Positions 22,379 to 29,327 of a DNA stretch of 34,556 nt are shown here, piece by piece. The position numbers and the translations under genes were made by a program. This DNA is from a virus. How positions within the stretch are numbered: position 1 is the first letter of the stretch; the number at the start of each line of letters is the position of its first letter. The DNA lies in the IMG/VR virus record IMGVR_UViG_3300032308_001081, positions 1 to 34,556 of that record. One strand, given 5' to 3'. The notes under the pieces were generated by a model. It searched no databases and was not told where the DNA came from. It saw only the letters and a list, made by a program, of their open reading frames with translations.

Positions 22379-22585
22379 TTATCGAGTTAAAAAGACCCTC
22401 CCAACATAAGCATATCCCAATCTTTTCGCGGCACGCTCTGCGCCCCTTTTCGCGTTCCAACTTTTCGCGTAATCTTTGATAATCTCCGGCTTCGCTTTCA
22501 CCTGCTTATTGGGTGATTTGTGCATGATAACGACTGCATGTGAGCCATTCTTGAGGGTAGTGTACCCAACTGATTTTGGTTTCAT
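22379..22585 (-). CDS. Small basic protein, 68 aa
   Basis: First gene of the leftmost-transcribed early operon. The ATG at 22585 (MKPKSVGYTTLKNGSHAVVI) is chosen over a TTG at 22591. Strongly basic with many Lys/Arg and a C-terminal RGAERAAKRLGYAYVGRVFL, so a nucleic-acid-binding role is possible. Function unknown. Promoter P3 is 20 bases upstream. Confidence 0.65.
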   Translation of the reverse strand: MKPKSVGYTTLKNGSHAVVIMHKSPNKQVKAKPEIIKDYAKSWNAKRGAERAAKRLGYAYVGRVFLTR

Positions 22586-22604
22586 GTTCAATGATTTTGT
22601 GCCG

Positions 22605-22656
22605 CAAATATATCAAGTTTGTAACACGCGGAACATTATTTAACAAATTTTAACAA
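22605..22656 (-). promoter_or_regulatory. Promoter P3 (minus) with degenerate operator and AT repeat
   Basis: The -7 box TATATTTG is at 22612-22605 on the minus strand. At the -33 position only a partial match (GTT) is seen. TATCA-AGTT-TGTAA at 22611-22624 resembles half of the P1/P2 operator. A TTAAC repeat with 10-bp period (22640-22656) sits where the P1/P2 upstream repeats sit, and is shared with the divergent plus-strand promoter. Confidence 0.6.
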
Positions 22657-22665
22657 TTAACTTTG
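22640..22665 (+). promoter_or_regulatory. Plus-strand promoter (possibly leaderless) of the 181-aa gene
   Basis: TAACTTTG (22658-22665) is a perfect TAnnTTTG box and ends only four bases before the ATG at 22670. Transcription starting at the usual distance would begin at or within a base or two of the start codon, giving a leaderless mRNA. The -33 position reads TTA rather than TTG. The upstream TTAAC repeats are shared with P3. Confidence 0.65.
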
Positions 22666-22669
22666 CCGT

Positions 22670-23215
22670 ATGAAAACAACCATCATCACCCAAGCCATAT
22701 TCGCTGCGATCATCATTGCCGCATTTTGGTATTTGCGCCCCGCTGCCGTCAATAAGGCTACCACGACAACAATATCACGTGATACTACCACGGTGCAGAA
22801 TTACTACCCTCAGACGACAATTAACAAGCATTTTCACATTGATTCAAGCAGAACGATTATTCCCAACATCATTGATACTGCTGCAATAATCGAGCGTTTT
22901 TTCACGACAAAAGAATACCGTCAGACTTTGACAGAAAATGAAGTTGAAGTCAGCATTACAGATACCATCGGCAGGAATGCGCTTTTAAGCCGCGTTGTAC
23001 GGGTGCAGAATAATCGAGCGACACGAATTGAGACCGTGCTGCCCGCGCCTAAGATTGGATTCTATGGAGGCCTTCGCGCGGGGTATATTCAGCGCGGCCA
23101 AGTGCCGGTAATGGTTCAGCCAGTTGTTGGCTTAGAGGTCAAGCGGTGGCGCGTTGACGCGGGATATGATCTGCTTAACCGCGCGGGAGTGGTGGGGGTG
23201 TATCGGAGGTGGTGA
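22670..23215 (+). CDS. Membrane-anchored envelope protein (DUF6808-like), 181 aa; only plus-strand gene
   Basis: An N-terminal membrane helix (IITQAIFAAIIIAAFWYL, residues 4-21) is followed by a Thr-rich periplasmic stem with repeats such as TTTTISRDTTTVQNYYP. The C-terminal domain (KIGFYGGLRAGYIQRGQ to VGVYRRW) reads like the short glycine/aromatic strands of membrane-facing barrels. The layout resembles DUF6808-type proteins of Bacteroidota phages and elements; this match is from memory and moderate. Alone on the plus strand with its own promoter between lysis and early blocks, it could be a spanin-like or superinfection-exclusion protein. Confidence 0.75.
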   Translation: MKTTIITQAIFAAIIIAAFWYLRPAAVNKATTTTISRDTTTVQNYYPQTTINKHFHIDSSRTIIPNIIDTAAIIERFFTTKEYRQTLTENEVEVSITDTIGRNALLSRVVRVQNNRATRIETVLPAPKIGFYGGLRAGYIQRGQVPVMVQPVVGLEVKRWRVDAGYDLLNRAGVVGVYRRW

Positions 23216-23241
23216 GAGGGAATGATTCGCGAATAGAATAG

Positions 23242-23463
23242 TTATAATGCATTAAAAAAAGACAGAACAGCCCTTGCCATTTGGACAGCTTGAACAGGGT
23301 CTAATTCGCACAAATGGACTACCTCCCCGTCTTCTTTTTTTGCTTTAATGTTTATTCCTTCATCTGGAATGCAATGAAAGTCAAGTCTTACATATTCTTT
23401 ATTTACATCTAAGTAAGGAACTTCATCAACCTTTGGGTAAGTTTTAATTTTAATATCAATCAT
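23242..23463 (-). CDS. Hypothetical protein, 73 aa
   Basis: Small acidic protein (MIDIKIKTYPKVDEVPYLDV) with a C-terminal helix (DPVQAVQMARAVLSFFNAL). It is separated from the lysis cassette by 139 non-coding bases and converges on the plus-strand gene with a 26-base gap. The coding region looks more AT-rich than neighbouring genes. No clear TAnnTTTG box precedes it. Function unknown. Confidence 0.6.
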   Translation of the reverse strand: MIDIKIKTYPKVDEVPYLDVNKEYVRLDFHCIPDEGINIKAKKEDGEVVHLCELDPVQAVQMARAVLSFFNAL

Positions 23464-23602
23464 TATGTGAAAATTAACGCCCTATAACACATTATTTGCA
23501 TCATTGGGACTTTGTTGTGCATTCTCCATGTTCGTCTTTTTTGACCCCGCGAAGAAAAACATTTTCCTTCAGCCCTGCCAAATTTTAACAAATTTTAACA
23601 AA
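23464..23602. other. Short non-coding interval with TGTTAAAATT repeats
   Basis: Contains a perfect pair of 10-bp direct repeats (23581-23600, TGTTAAAATT twice on the minus strand) like those upstream of P1-P3, but no recognisable -7 box follows at the expected distance. On the plus strand a frame opens with ATG-TGA at 23465 and then stays open to 23644; see findings. No RNA gene or strong hairpin seen. Confidence 0.5.
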
Positions 23603-24100
23603 TCACCTTTCCACCACGCAAACTACTTTTTCCCCCGATGCTAAAGCGCGTGCCACGCGCGGGTAGAAAGTACGGGTGTAGAAATCGCGGGATTGAATGA
23701 CGGCATCGCGGCCATTAACAACACCGATTGAACGGCCAACGAGCGGGCATCCGAGGCTTTCCTTATCGGTGTTGCCCCAGTGAAACATAACGTATTGAAA
23801 GCCTTTAATTCCTGTGATTTCAATCATGGGATGGTTTGGCTTAAAATGTTTGTATGCTTCAGCGTATTTCGGGCTTACAAGCTCATAGGATTTCGGGTCA
23901 TATAAATACTGCTTGCTCATGGATGGTGAATGTCTGAATTTGCATTCATACGTTCCCGCCCATATTGCCGTTTCCCCGTGTACCTTTTCCGTGCGAATTT
24001 CATCTTCGCACACATATCCGATTTGAACACCGTCAATTAATAACGATGATATCGTCCAATCAGCCTTCTTGATTAGTGGCTTCCCGATTCTGAGTTCCAT
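23603..24100 (-). CDS. DUF5675 / L,D-transpeptidase-like protein, probable endolysin, 165 aa
   Basis: The core PMIEITGIKGFQYVMFHWGN followed by TDKESLGCPLVG (H107, C118) is the H...GN...S.GC..vG motif shared by DUF5675 proteins and YkuD-like peptidoglycan enzymes. The N-terminal half has two beta hairpins (WTISSLLIDGVQIGYVCED; TAIWAGTYECKFRHSP). It lies at the end of a cassette of small membrane proteins, the expected place of a cell-wall enzyme for lysis. No other lysozyme-like gene was found, so it is the best endolysin candidate. It overlaps the holin-like gene by 41 bases. Confidence 0.75.
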   Translation of the reverse strand: MELRIGKPLIKKADWTISSLLIDGVQIGYVCEDEIRTEKVHGETAIWAGTYECKFRHSPSMSKQYLYDPKSYELVSPKYAEAYKHFKPNHPMIEITGIKGFQYVMFHWGNTDKESLGCPLVGRSIGVVNGRDAVIQSRDFYTRTFYPRVARALASGEKVVCVVER

Positions 24101-24311
24101 TTCTCAACTTTATTACCTGTTCAGCCGTAACGATTCCAAGCGAGATAAGCACGACGCAACAATCACAGATTAGGAACGATAGCGGATCTGTATCTGCATG
24201 CTTAATGTGAAGATATGCTGCGAAAATGACGAATGCAAAAGCGGTCAGTTTTCGCGCTGAACCGTTCTCTCCGTTGGCCGTAAATCCGAATAACTTTAGG
24301 AATCTTCTCAT
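24060..24311 (-). CDS. Holin-like membrane protein, 83 aa
   Basis: Two hydrophobic helices (KLTAFAFVIFAAYLHIKH and LSFLICDCCVVLISLGIVTA) separated by a short polar turn, with a charged N-terminus (MRRFLKLFGF) and a hydrophilic tail. Size and topology fit phage holins. It is coupled by ATGA to the coiled-coil membrane gene and overlaps the DUF5675 gene, strengthening a lysis role. Confidence 0.7.
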   Translation of the reverse strand: MRRFLKLFGFTANGENGSARKLTAFAFVIFAAYLHIKHADTDPLSFLICDCCVVLISLGIVTAEQVIKLRNGTQNREATNQEG

Positions 24312-24667
24312 GGCCTTGTCAGCTTTTCGGTAATCTCAATCTTGTACTTGTTATGCTCATCTTTCAGATGGTCGAGCTTATGCGATAGTTCGCGTATCTG
24401 CTCGGTCTGCTCCCTACCTTGCTCCTGAATGAACACCCTTAGATTTGTCTGCATCTGCCCGATGTTTTTTTCCAAGTGCTTAAAGTCATTGCTCAGGTTT
24501 TCGAGCATCTTCTGAAACTGCTCTCTGTCGTGCTTCATTGCTTCTTCCAGGTGCGCCGCCTTAAATTCCAAGCGGTCAATTCGTGAATTAAGCCTCACAA
24601 TTAATCCCACCAACATAACGGTGATGGTAATGATGCCAATGATTTCTTTCGTTACAATAACGTCCAT
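24308..24667 (-). CDS. Membrane-anchored coiled-coil protein (i-spanin candidate), 119 aa
   Basis: An N-terminal membrane helix (EIIGIITITVMLVGLIVRL, about residues 8-26) is followed by a long coiled coil through the periplasm-facing remainder (KAAHLEEAMKHDREQFQKML and onward). This layout matches inner-membrane spanins, which bridge to the outer membrane at the last lysis step, though no Rz1-like lipoprotein overlaps it. Overlaps neighbours by 16 and 4 bases. Confidence 0.6.
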   Translation of the reverse strand: MDVIVTKEIIGIITITVMLVGLIVRLNSRIDRLEFKAAHLEEAMKHDREQFQKMLENLSNDFKHLEKNIGQMQTNLRVFIQEQGREQTEQIRELSHKLDHLKDEHNKYKIEITEKLTRP

Positions 24668-25062
24668 ATTGCCGATGCGATTAATAACGCGATGCCAACT
24701 GCCAAGAGCATAACGCGCTGATGATACGTGAAATTGATTGCCGCCGTTGATGTGTCCGATGGTTCAGCCTTCCATCTTTTCTCATAGATACGCGGATTGA
24801 GTTTATGCCGGCATGAATACATCGTCCCTGCGTGAAAGTACACGAACACCGCTGCACATCCAAAGGCATACGGTATGCCCTGCCAACCCATGTACACTGC
24901 CTGAATTGCCACGGGAAGATAAAGCAATGCGCGGATTTTAATCAACGCGCCTGATTCATGAGGGTTTGTGTATCTTTCATCGAGATAATGCCAGTAATGG
25001 GCTTCAATGTAGCCGACAAGGCATGACACGAGAATCCAGTATGTGAGAGTAAGGATGGGCAT
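24652..25062 (-). CDS. Multi-spanning membrane protein, 136 aa
   Basis: Four hydrophobic segments are visible: ILTLTYWILVSCLVGYI, IKIRALLYLPVAIQAVYM, YAFGCAAVFVYFHAG and VMLLAVGIALLIASAIWTLL at the C-terminus. It opens the lysis cassette between the fibre-like gene and the spanin candidate. It may act as a second holin or antiholin, but position is the only evidence. Confidence 0.6.
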   Translation of the reverse strand: MPILTLTYWILVSCLVGYIEAHYWHYLDERYTNPHESGALIKIRALLYLPVAIQAVYMGWQGIPYAFGCAAVFVYFHAGTMYSCRHKLNPRIYEKRWKAEPSDTSTAAINFTYHQRVMLLAVGIALLIASAIWTLL

Positions 25063-25066
25063 GATA

Positions 25067-26170
25067 TCAGAAATTACCTTGAACTGCTTGTGCTGTTACC
25101 CATACATCTACCACTGCGTCTCCACCTGTTCCCGCAACAACATCACATACGAGTTTGTCAGCCGTTAAGAATTGATTTGTATCAACAAGGTCATCGACAA
25201 ACGCAAAAGAACCTACCCATGATTGGGTTGCACCGTCAAAAACCCTTGACTGCATGATTTGCCTCGTTCCGTTTTCGCATTTAATCAATAACCTTAATCC
25301 TGTGTATGCTGTTGTTTGATGAACATATTGATATTGACCCGACAATGGAGACCAATACCATCCTGTGGGTAATTTCGGCAACAAATCAAACATGCCACCT
25401 GCGGCCAAATCGGCGGCAGATAATTGAAGATAAGCCGTTACGGGTGCTGTTGGAATCAATCTGTCAATAGCAAAATTAACGACACATGCTCCCATGCTGT
25501 AATTACCGTTGTATGATTCAGTAGTAACGTATCCTAATTCATGTGGTGCATTGCCCTTAGTAGTACATTTAACAATTGCCGCTGTGCCATCAATGGCATC
25601 TGCTTCAATGTTTACGGTAATGTTATCCGCAAAGGTTAAAACCCCGCCGGGAGTGTATGTTGTGATGATTGCGCCATTCAAATTAAAATTCACATCATCG
25701 CAATTACAAATTACATTCGACGTGAAGTCAATATTCACTAACAATGGAACCCACGGACACGATTGCACCGCACCAATACGCGGATACCCAAATGCCTTAT
25801 CACGAATTGTGTTTGTGCTATCTGCCAAAACAAGTGCATCCCAACCGTAAGACCAGATGTTATCGGTGAAAGCACCGCGAACAAGATACCAATAATTCAC
25901 CTTCAATGAACTACCCGCCACTAAAGCATCAAACGCTGCGCGGGTTACGACATTAACTCCTGACAACGCTGCATACACCGCCGCGCTGTTGGGCACTTTT
26001 GTCGGGTCATTGTTCACCACGCTTTCAACGTCGGAAAGCCAGTTCACCGCGCTGTCGTTGAGATTGGTCAGCGAGGTGTTTACATCGTCGCCTGTTATCT
26101 CGTTGTTGGTGTTTGTGTATATATCCGCATCAATTTGCGTCTGAATCGTTGTTCTTGTTTGTTGGCTCAT
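25067..26170 (-). CDS. Tail fibre / receptor-binding-type protein, 367 aa
   Basis: The N-terminus is a short helical segment (TRTTIQTQIDADIYTNTNNE) typical of fibre attachment regions. Long beta-rich, Asn/Thr/Val/Gly-rich repeats and a C-terminus of regular strands (VCDVVAGTGGDAVVDVWVTA) follow. It lies after probable tail-tube genes and before lysis genes, a common site for receptor-binding proteins. No glycosidase motif is visible. Host-range function is inferred. Confidence 0.6.
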   Translation of the reverse strand: MSQQTRTTIQTQIDADIYTNTNNEITGDDVNTSLTNLNDSAVNWLSDVESVVNNDPTKVPNSAAVYAALSGVNVVTRAAFDALVAGSSLKVNYWYLVRGAFTDNIWSYGWDALVLADSTNTIRDKAFGYPRIGAVQSCPWVPLLVNIDFTSNVICNCDDVNFNLNGAIITTYTPGGVLTFADNITVNIEADAIDGTAAIVKCTTKGNAPHELGYVTTESYNGNYSMGACVVNFAIDRLIPTAPVTAYLQLSAADLAAGGMFDLLPKLPTGWYWSPLSGQYQYVHQTTAYTGLRLLIKCENGTRQIMQSRVFDGATQSWVGSFAFVDDLVDTNQFLTADKLVCDVVAGTGGDAVVDVWVTAQAVQGNF

Positions 26171-26176
26171 GTTTTC

Positions 26177-26761
26177 TCAATTAAAACTGTCATCAAAACT
26201 ATCGTCGAAACTGCCTGACGATATAGGCTCATTCGCGTACTGACAACTCAACACGCTGTCGTCGCGTGTGAATTGCAAGGGCATCTTATCTGCCGTCCAT
26301 CTACACTTAATCTGCCACACTACCTCGGTTTTCAAGTCGTTGGCAACGGGCGCGGAAACGCTAACTAAAACGGGTCGTGTGCTTGAATACAACATTGTTT
26401 CTGTCGCCCACAATACATAGTAGTCACGCGTTCCGTTAATGCCGTTAAAATGACTTCTGTTACCAACGTAATTAGGTTCGCGAACATCGAGTGAATACTG
26501 CTTCGCCACTTCCATATCTTCGGTCGATGCAAAGCCGCGCACGTTGATAGGCACGCCGCCGTCGAACTCTCCTTGCACGTTGGGATATACGAATATCTTG
26601 CGCGCTGTTCTGCCGGCATCCCACGTGTTAGCGTCCTCAATGTTACTCAATAGCGTGTTGATATATGAGCGGTGAACAAGAACGAGTTTACGGACTCGTC
26701 CAAGTTCAGTCGCACATACGTCGCAATTATTCTCCGTTATGTCAGCGCAATAGTAATGCAC
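26177..26761 (-). CDS. Virion protein B of a paralogous tandem pair, 194 aa
   Basis: Start taken at GTG 26761, right after the upstream TAA. From there VHYYCADITENNCDVCATEL aligns with MAYYPQGC...HVCGTCGDEL of the preceding gene, and similarity runs the whole length (WDAG / WNAG; VQGEFDGGVP / TQGEYDGGNP; PVANDLKTEVVWQIKCRWT / PIANDLKVERVWNVQVKWT). This protein carries an extra C-terminal repeat SFDDSFDDSFN. The place after connector and terminator genes suggests tail-tube subunits. Confidence 0.75.
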   Translation of the reverse strand: MHYYCADITENNCDVCATELGRVRKLVLVHRSYINTLLSNIEDANTWDAGRTARKIFVYPNVQGEFDGGVPINVRGFASTEDMEVAKQYSLDVREPNYVGNRSHFNGINGTRDYYVLWATETMLYSSTRPVLVSVSAPVANDLKTEVVWQIKCRWTADKMPLQFTRDDSVLSCQYANEPISSGSFDDSFDDSFN

Positions 26762-26763
26762 AA

Positions 26764-27306
26764 TTACGGCACGTAACAAGTGAATAATCCGTCTGGTGTA
26801 ATAACCTCGTCGGGGAAGTTCTCGCTTGTCCATTTCACCTGCACGTTCCACACGCGCTCAACTTTCAAGTCGTTTGCGATTGGATTCTGCGGAACGATAA
26901 CACACGGCTCGTCGCTGATAGCCAAAACGGTTTCAGAACGGAACGCCACGTGCCAGTTCAACGAGCGTTTAATCTCGTTGTAAAACGGTTGATTGTTGAT
27001 GTAGGTCGGGTCCATGTAAGTAAGCGTGAAGGTATAGCTGTTCAGCTTTTCTTCCACGTCTCCGTAACCTTGCCCCATGTTCGGGTTTCCGCCATCGTAT
27101 TCGCCCTGAGTTTCAGGAATTACAATGATGTCACCTGTTGCGATACCCGCGTTCCATACGCTGATGTCGTCGGGATTTGCGGCAATTGCCGCGTAATAGG
27201 ATTCGTTGATGAAAGCGACACCACGGACGCGGCTCAATTCGTCACCGCAAGTTCCGCACACGTGCGCGCTGATATTCTCATCACATCCTTGAGGATAGTA
27301 TGCCAT
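26764..27306 (-). CDS. Virion protein A of a paralogous tandem pair, 180 aa (tail-tube candidate)
   Basis: ATG at 27306 (MAYYPQGCDENISAHVCGTC) follows the upstream TAA by two bases; a longer frame would overlap that gene. Beta-rich with an N-terminal CGTCG motif. Paralogous over its length to the following gene. In siphoviruses the major tail protein directly follows the tail terminator gene, so this is the best candidate for it. Ordinary sequence recognition alone did not identify the family. Confidence 0.65.
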   Translation of the reverse strand: MAYYPQGCDENISAHVCGTCGDELSRVRGVAFINESYYAAIAANPDDISVWNAGIATGDIIVIPETQGEYDGGNPNMGQGYGDVEEKLNSYTFTLTYMDPTYINNQPFYNEIKRSLNWHVAFRSETVLAISDEPCVIVPQNPIANDLKVERVWNVQVKWTSENFPDEVITPDGLFTCYVP

Positions 27307-27308
27307 TT

Positions 27309-27869
27309 TTATGAGCATTTTTCGCAAGGGTCAATACATCCCCTGCGATAGGTACATTCAAGTGTGTATCGCACTTTTATGAGTGCCTTGTTCAGCCCCG
27401 CTCTCACTTTCGGTTCTGAAGTTTCTTCACGCCAAATCTTGACGGGGTCTGCGTCGTAACCTGTCACGATAATACGGCATCCTTCAATTCCGATACTCTC
27501 ACATACGGATTTTGAAAGGTAGCTTGGAATTGCCGCGATAAACACGTCGCAAACCTGCAAGGGTGTGAAGTTTATGTCTGTTGCGAAAGCTACAAGTTCC
27601 ATCTCGTTAACCTCGATGACCTTGTCTGACTTGTCGCCGTAATCTTCTCTGTTAAGTTCGCGCATTACTCCCCGCACTTGTCGGTGATAATACGTCAGCG
27701 GTGATGTGTCCTGCAAAAAGCAGTTAATCACCTCTCCGCGTTCTGATACAATGCCTGGAAAGAATGTTTCCGCGTTTTCGTAATAACGCTCGGCAAGCCC
27801 AAATTTAACCGCCACAATAGGCGTGTTAATCTGCTTGTCAACCTCTGCTATGATACGCGATAATCTCAT
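27309..27869 (-). CDS. Putative tail terminator / neck protein, 186 aa
   Basis: Mixed alpha/beta protein without enzyme motifs, ending in a Cys-rich tail (CTYRRGCIDPCEKCS). It comes after the gp10-like gene (ATGA overlap) and before the tail-tube candidates, which is the position of tail terminator proteins. Assignment is positional. Confidence 0.55.
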   Translation of the reverse strand: MRLSRIIAEVDKQINTPIVAVKFGLAERYYENAETFFPGIVSERGEVINCFLQDTSPLTYYHRQVRGVMRELNREDYGDKSDKVIEVNEMELVAFATDINFTPLQVCDVFIAAIPSYLSKSVCESIGIEGCRIIVTGYDADPVKIWREETSEPKVRAGLNKALIKVRYTLECTYRRGCIDPCEKCS

Positions 27870-28306
27870 CCCTGAATCAGTTTTACGGCGGTATCAGCAG
27901 CAGCGATACGCGCCATGTCTTGTTCTATTTGTGATAACATCCACAAATCACCGTACATCTCGGTCAGATACTTAACCTTTTCGTTTCCGTCCTCAGATAT
28001 ATTACCGATGACGTATCCATTACCCTCTGCTTTTAAGGTGTAACCGTTCTGCAGAGCGCGCGTAAACGATGCGATGACCTTAGCATCTGCACCTTTCCCT
28101 TTGCGCTCTCGCAGTCTTAGGTAGCTGTTGGAATACGTGCCGATTGGCGTACCGTCCGATTTCTCACCGCGTTCATGTATCCGTTCACGCAATTCAGGCA
28201 ACACCGCAGCAGCAGCAGCGCGTGAAACGGTTTCGGGATTGTTAATCTCCCCGATGCCGCTTAATATCTTGCCGACTATTTGCGTTATGTTGCTTTCTAC
28301 TCTCAT
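27866..28306 (-). CDS. HK97 gp10-like tail completion protein, 146 aa
   Basis: The region LRERIHERGEKSDGTPIGTY then SNSYLRLRERKGKG is typical of the gp10-like/virion-morphogenesis family, with an N-terminal helix and a strand-rich C-terminus (TLKAEGNGYVIGNI). Such proteins sit at the head-tail joint. Coupled by ATGA on both sides, in the run of connector genes after the major capsid gene. Confidence 0.65.
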   Translation of the reverse strand: MRVESNITQIVGKILSGIGEINNPETVSRAAAAAVLPELRERIHERGEKSDGTPIGTYSNSYLRLRERKGKGADAKVIASFTRALQNGYTLKAEGNGYVIGNISEDGNEKVKYLTEMYGDLWMLSQIEQDMARIAAADTAVKLIQG

Positions 28307-29325
28307 GGTATTCTTGTTATGATTCCCACCGCAGGGTTACATTCAATGCAAGTGTCGCATCCAAATCTCATTCCCGCAATAGCGTTATCAAGCGCTTGCT
28401 CATAACGTACCTGATAGAGTGCCATCAAGTCTTGAGTTTCTTCGCGTCTTACGGATGTTGCGAAATTCACGCGCTCAGAATAAAGTCTCTCGGTCAAGAA
28501 TTCGATGCCGAGAAGATACCAATATGCTTCCGCGAATAAAAGCCTGTTTGAGCATATTGCCGCGTTATATTCGCATCCCATCGTTATCACGGCAGTAATG
28601 CCCGTGATGGTGTCGATAACCGATAAATTGCCGTCTTTTGTGCGCGTATCGCTAACGAATCCGCGAAGGTATCCGCAGTTGATGTCGAAGCAATAGTCAA
28701 GGCATCCTCCGTATGTTGTGTTAGCGTCGTTATCGCTATATGATACCGTGTGGATGTTTGAATCGTCATATCCGATGCCTAAGATAGCGCAATCGAATCG
28801 GTGCATAATGTCGGCAGTAATCCACTTATTGTTACTTGGGTTTCCGTCGAGATTGATACGCTTAGTCAGTAGCACCTCTTTTGTAAGATAGTTGAAAAAA
28901 ACGATGTCAACATGGTAGGCAGTCGTGCCTGTTCGCTTGTAGAATCGCACCTTGTCAACGGTAAACGATTGAAAGGGGCTTGATACCCAGTTTTCGGTGT
29001 ATGTATATCCGTTGTTTAATACGATACCCTTGAATAACCCTGCATCTGTTACGTCTGCAAGTGGCAGACTTCCCGCAGTGTCAACAGTTTTACGAACGCG
29101 CCTGATGTCGTATCGCTTGGCCATGCGTGCCGTAATCTCGGCAAGCATTCGCGCCTCAGCACGTATGTTAATGTTATTCCATACGCCAATGTAATTCACC
29201 TGCTCGGCATTCGCAATATCATTGAAATCGCGAAGGCTGATGCCTGGGAGCGTGTTCAGTTGAAACACGCCCCCTGCATCGTCATTGCATCCTCTCAGCG
29301 TTACTATTCCGCTAAAGCAGCTCAT
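28303..29325 (-). CDS. Putative head-tail connector region protein, 340 aa
   Basis: Begins with MSCFSGIVTLRGCNDDAGGV and ends with cysteine pairs (FGCDTCIECNP). The first 100 residues include a helical region (ARMLAEITARMAKRYDIRR) and the rest is beta-rich. It directly follows the major capsid gene, where head completion or connector proteins are encoded, but is longer than typical adaptors. It may fuse an adaptor with a decoration-like domain. No family recognised. Confidence 0.6.
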   Translation of the reverse strand: MSCFSGIVTLRGCNDDAGGVFQLNTLPGISLRDFNDIANAEQVNYIGVWNNINIRAEARMLAEITARMAKRYDIRRVRKTVDTAGSLPLADVTDAGLFKGIVLNNGYTYTENWVSSPFQSFTVDKVRFYKRTGTTAYHVDIVFFNYLTKEVLLTKRINLDGNPSNNKWITADIMHRFDCAILGIGYDDSNIHTVSYSDNDANTTYGGCLDYCFDINCGYLRGFVSDTRTKDGNLSVIDTITGITAVITMGCEYNAAICSNRLLFAEAYWYLLGIEFLTERLYSERVNFATSVRREETQDLMALYQVRYEQALDNAIAGMRFGCDTCIECNPAVGIITRIP

Positions 29326-29327
29326 TG

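Noticed and set aside
23216-23241. Terminator between the convergent genes
   Set aside because: Only a short ATTCGCGAAT palindrome is present, without a U-run or adequate stem.
23528-23644. Plus-strand gene of 38 codons from the ATG at 23528
   Set aside because: No promoter, overlaps the end of the DUF5675 gene, and the frame is better explained as part of the doubtful ATG-TGA frame.
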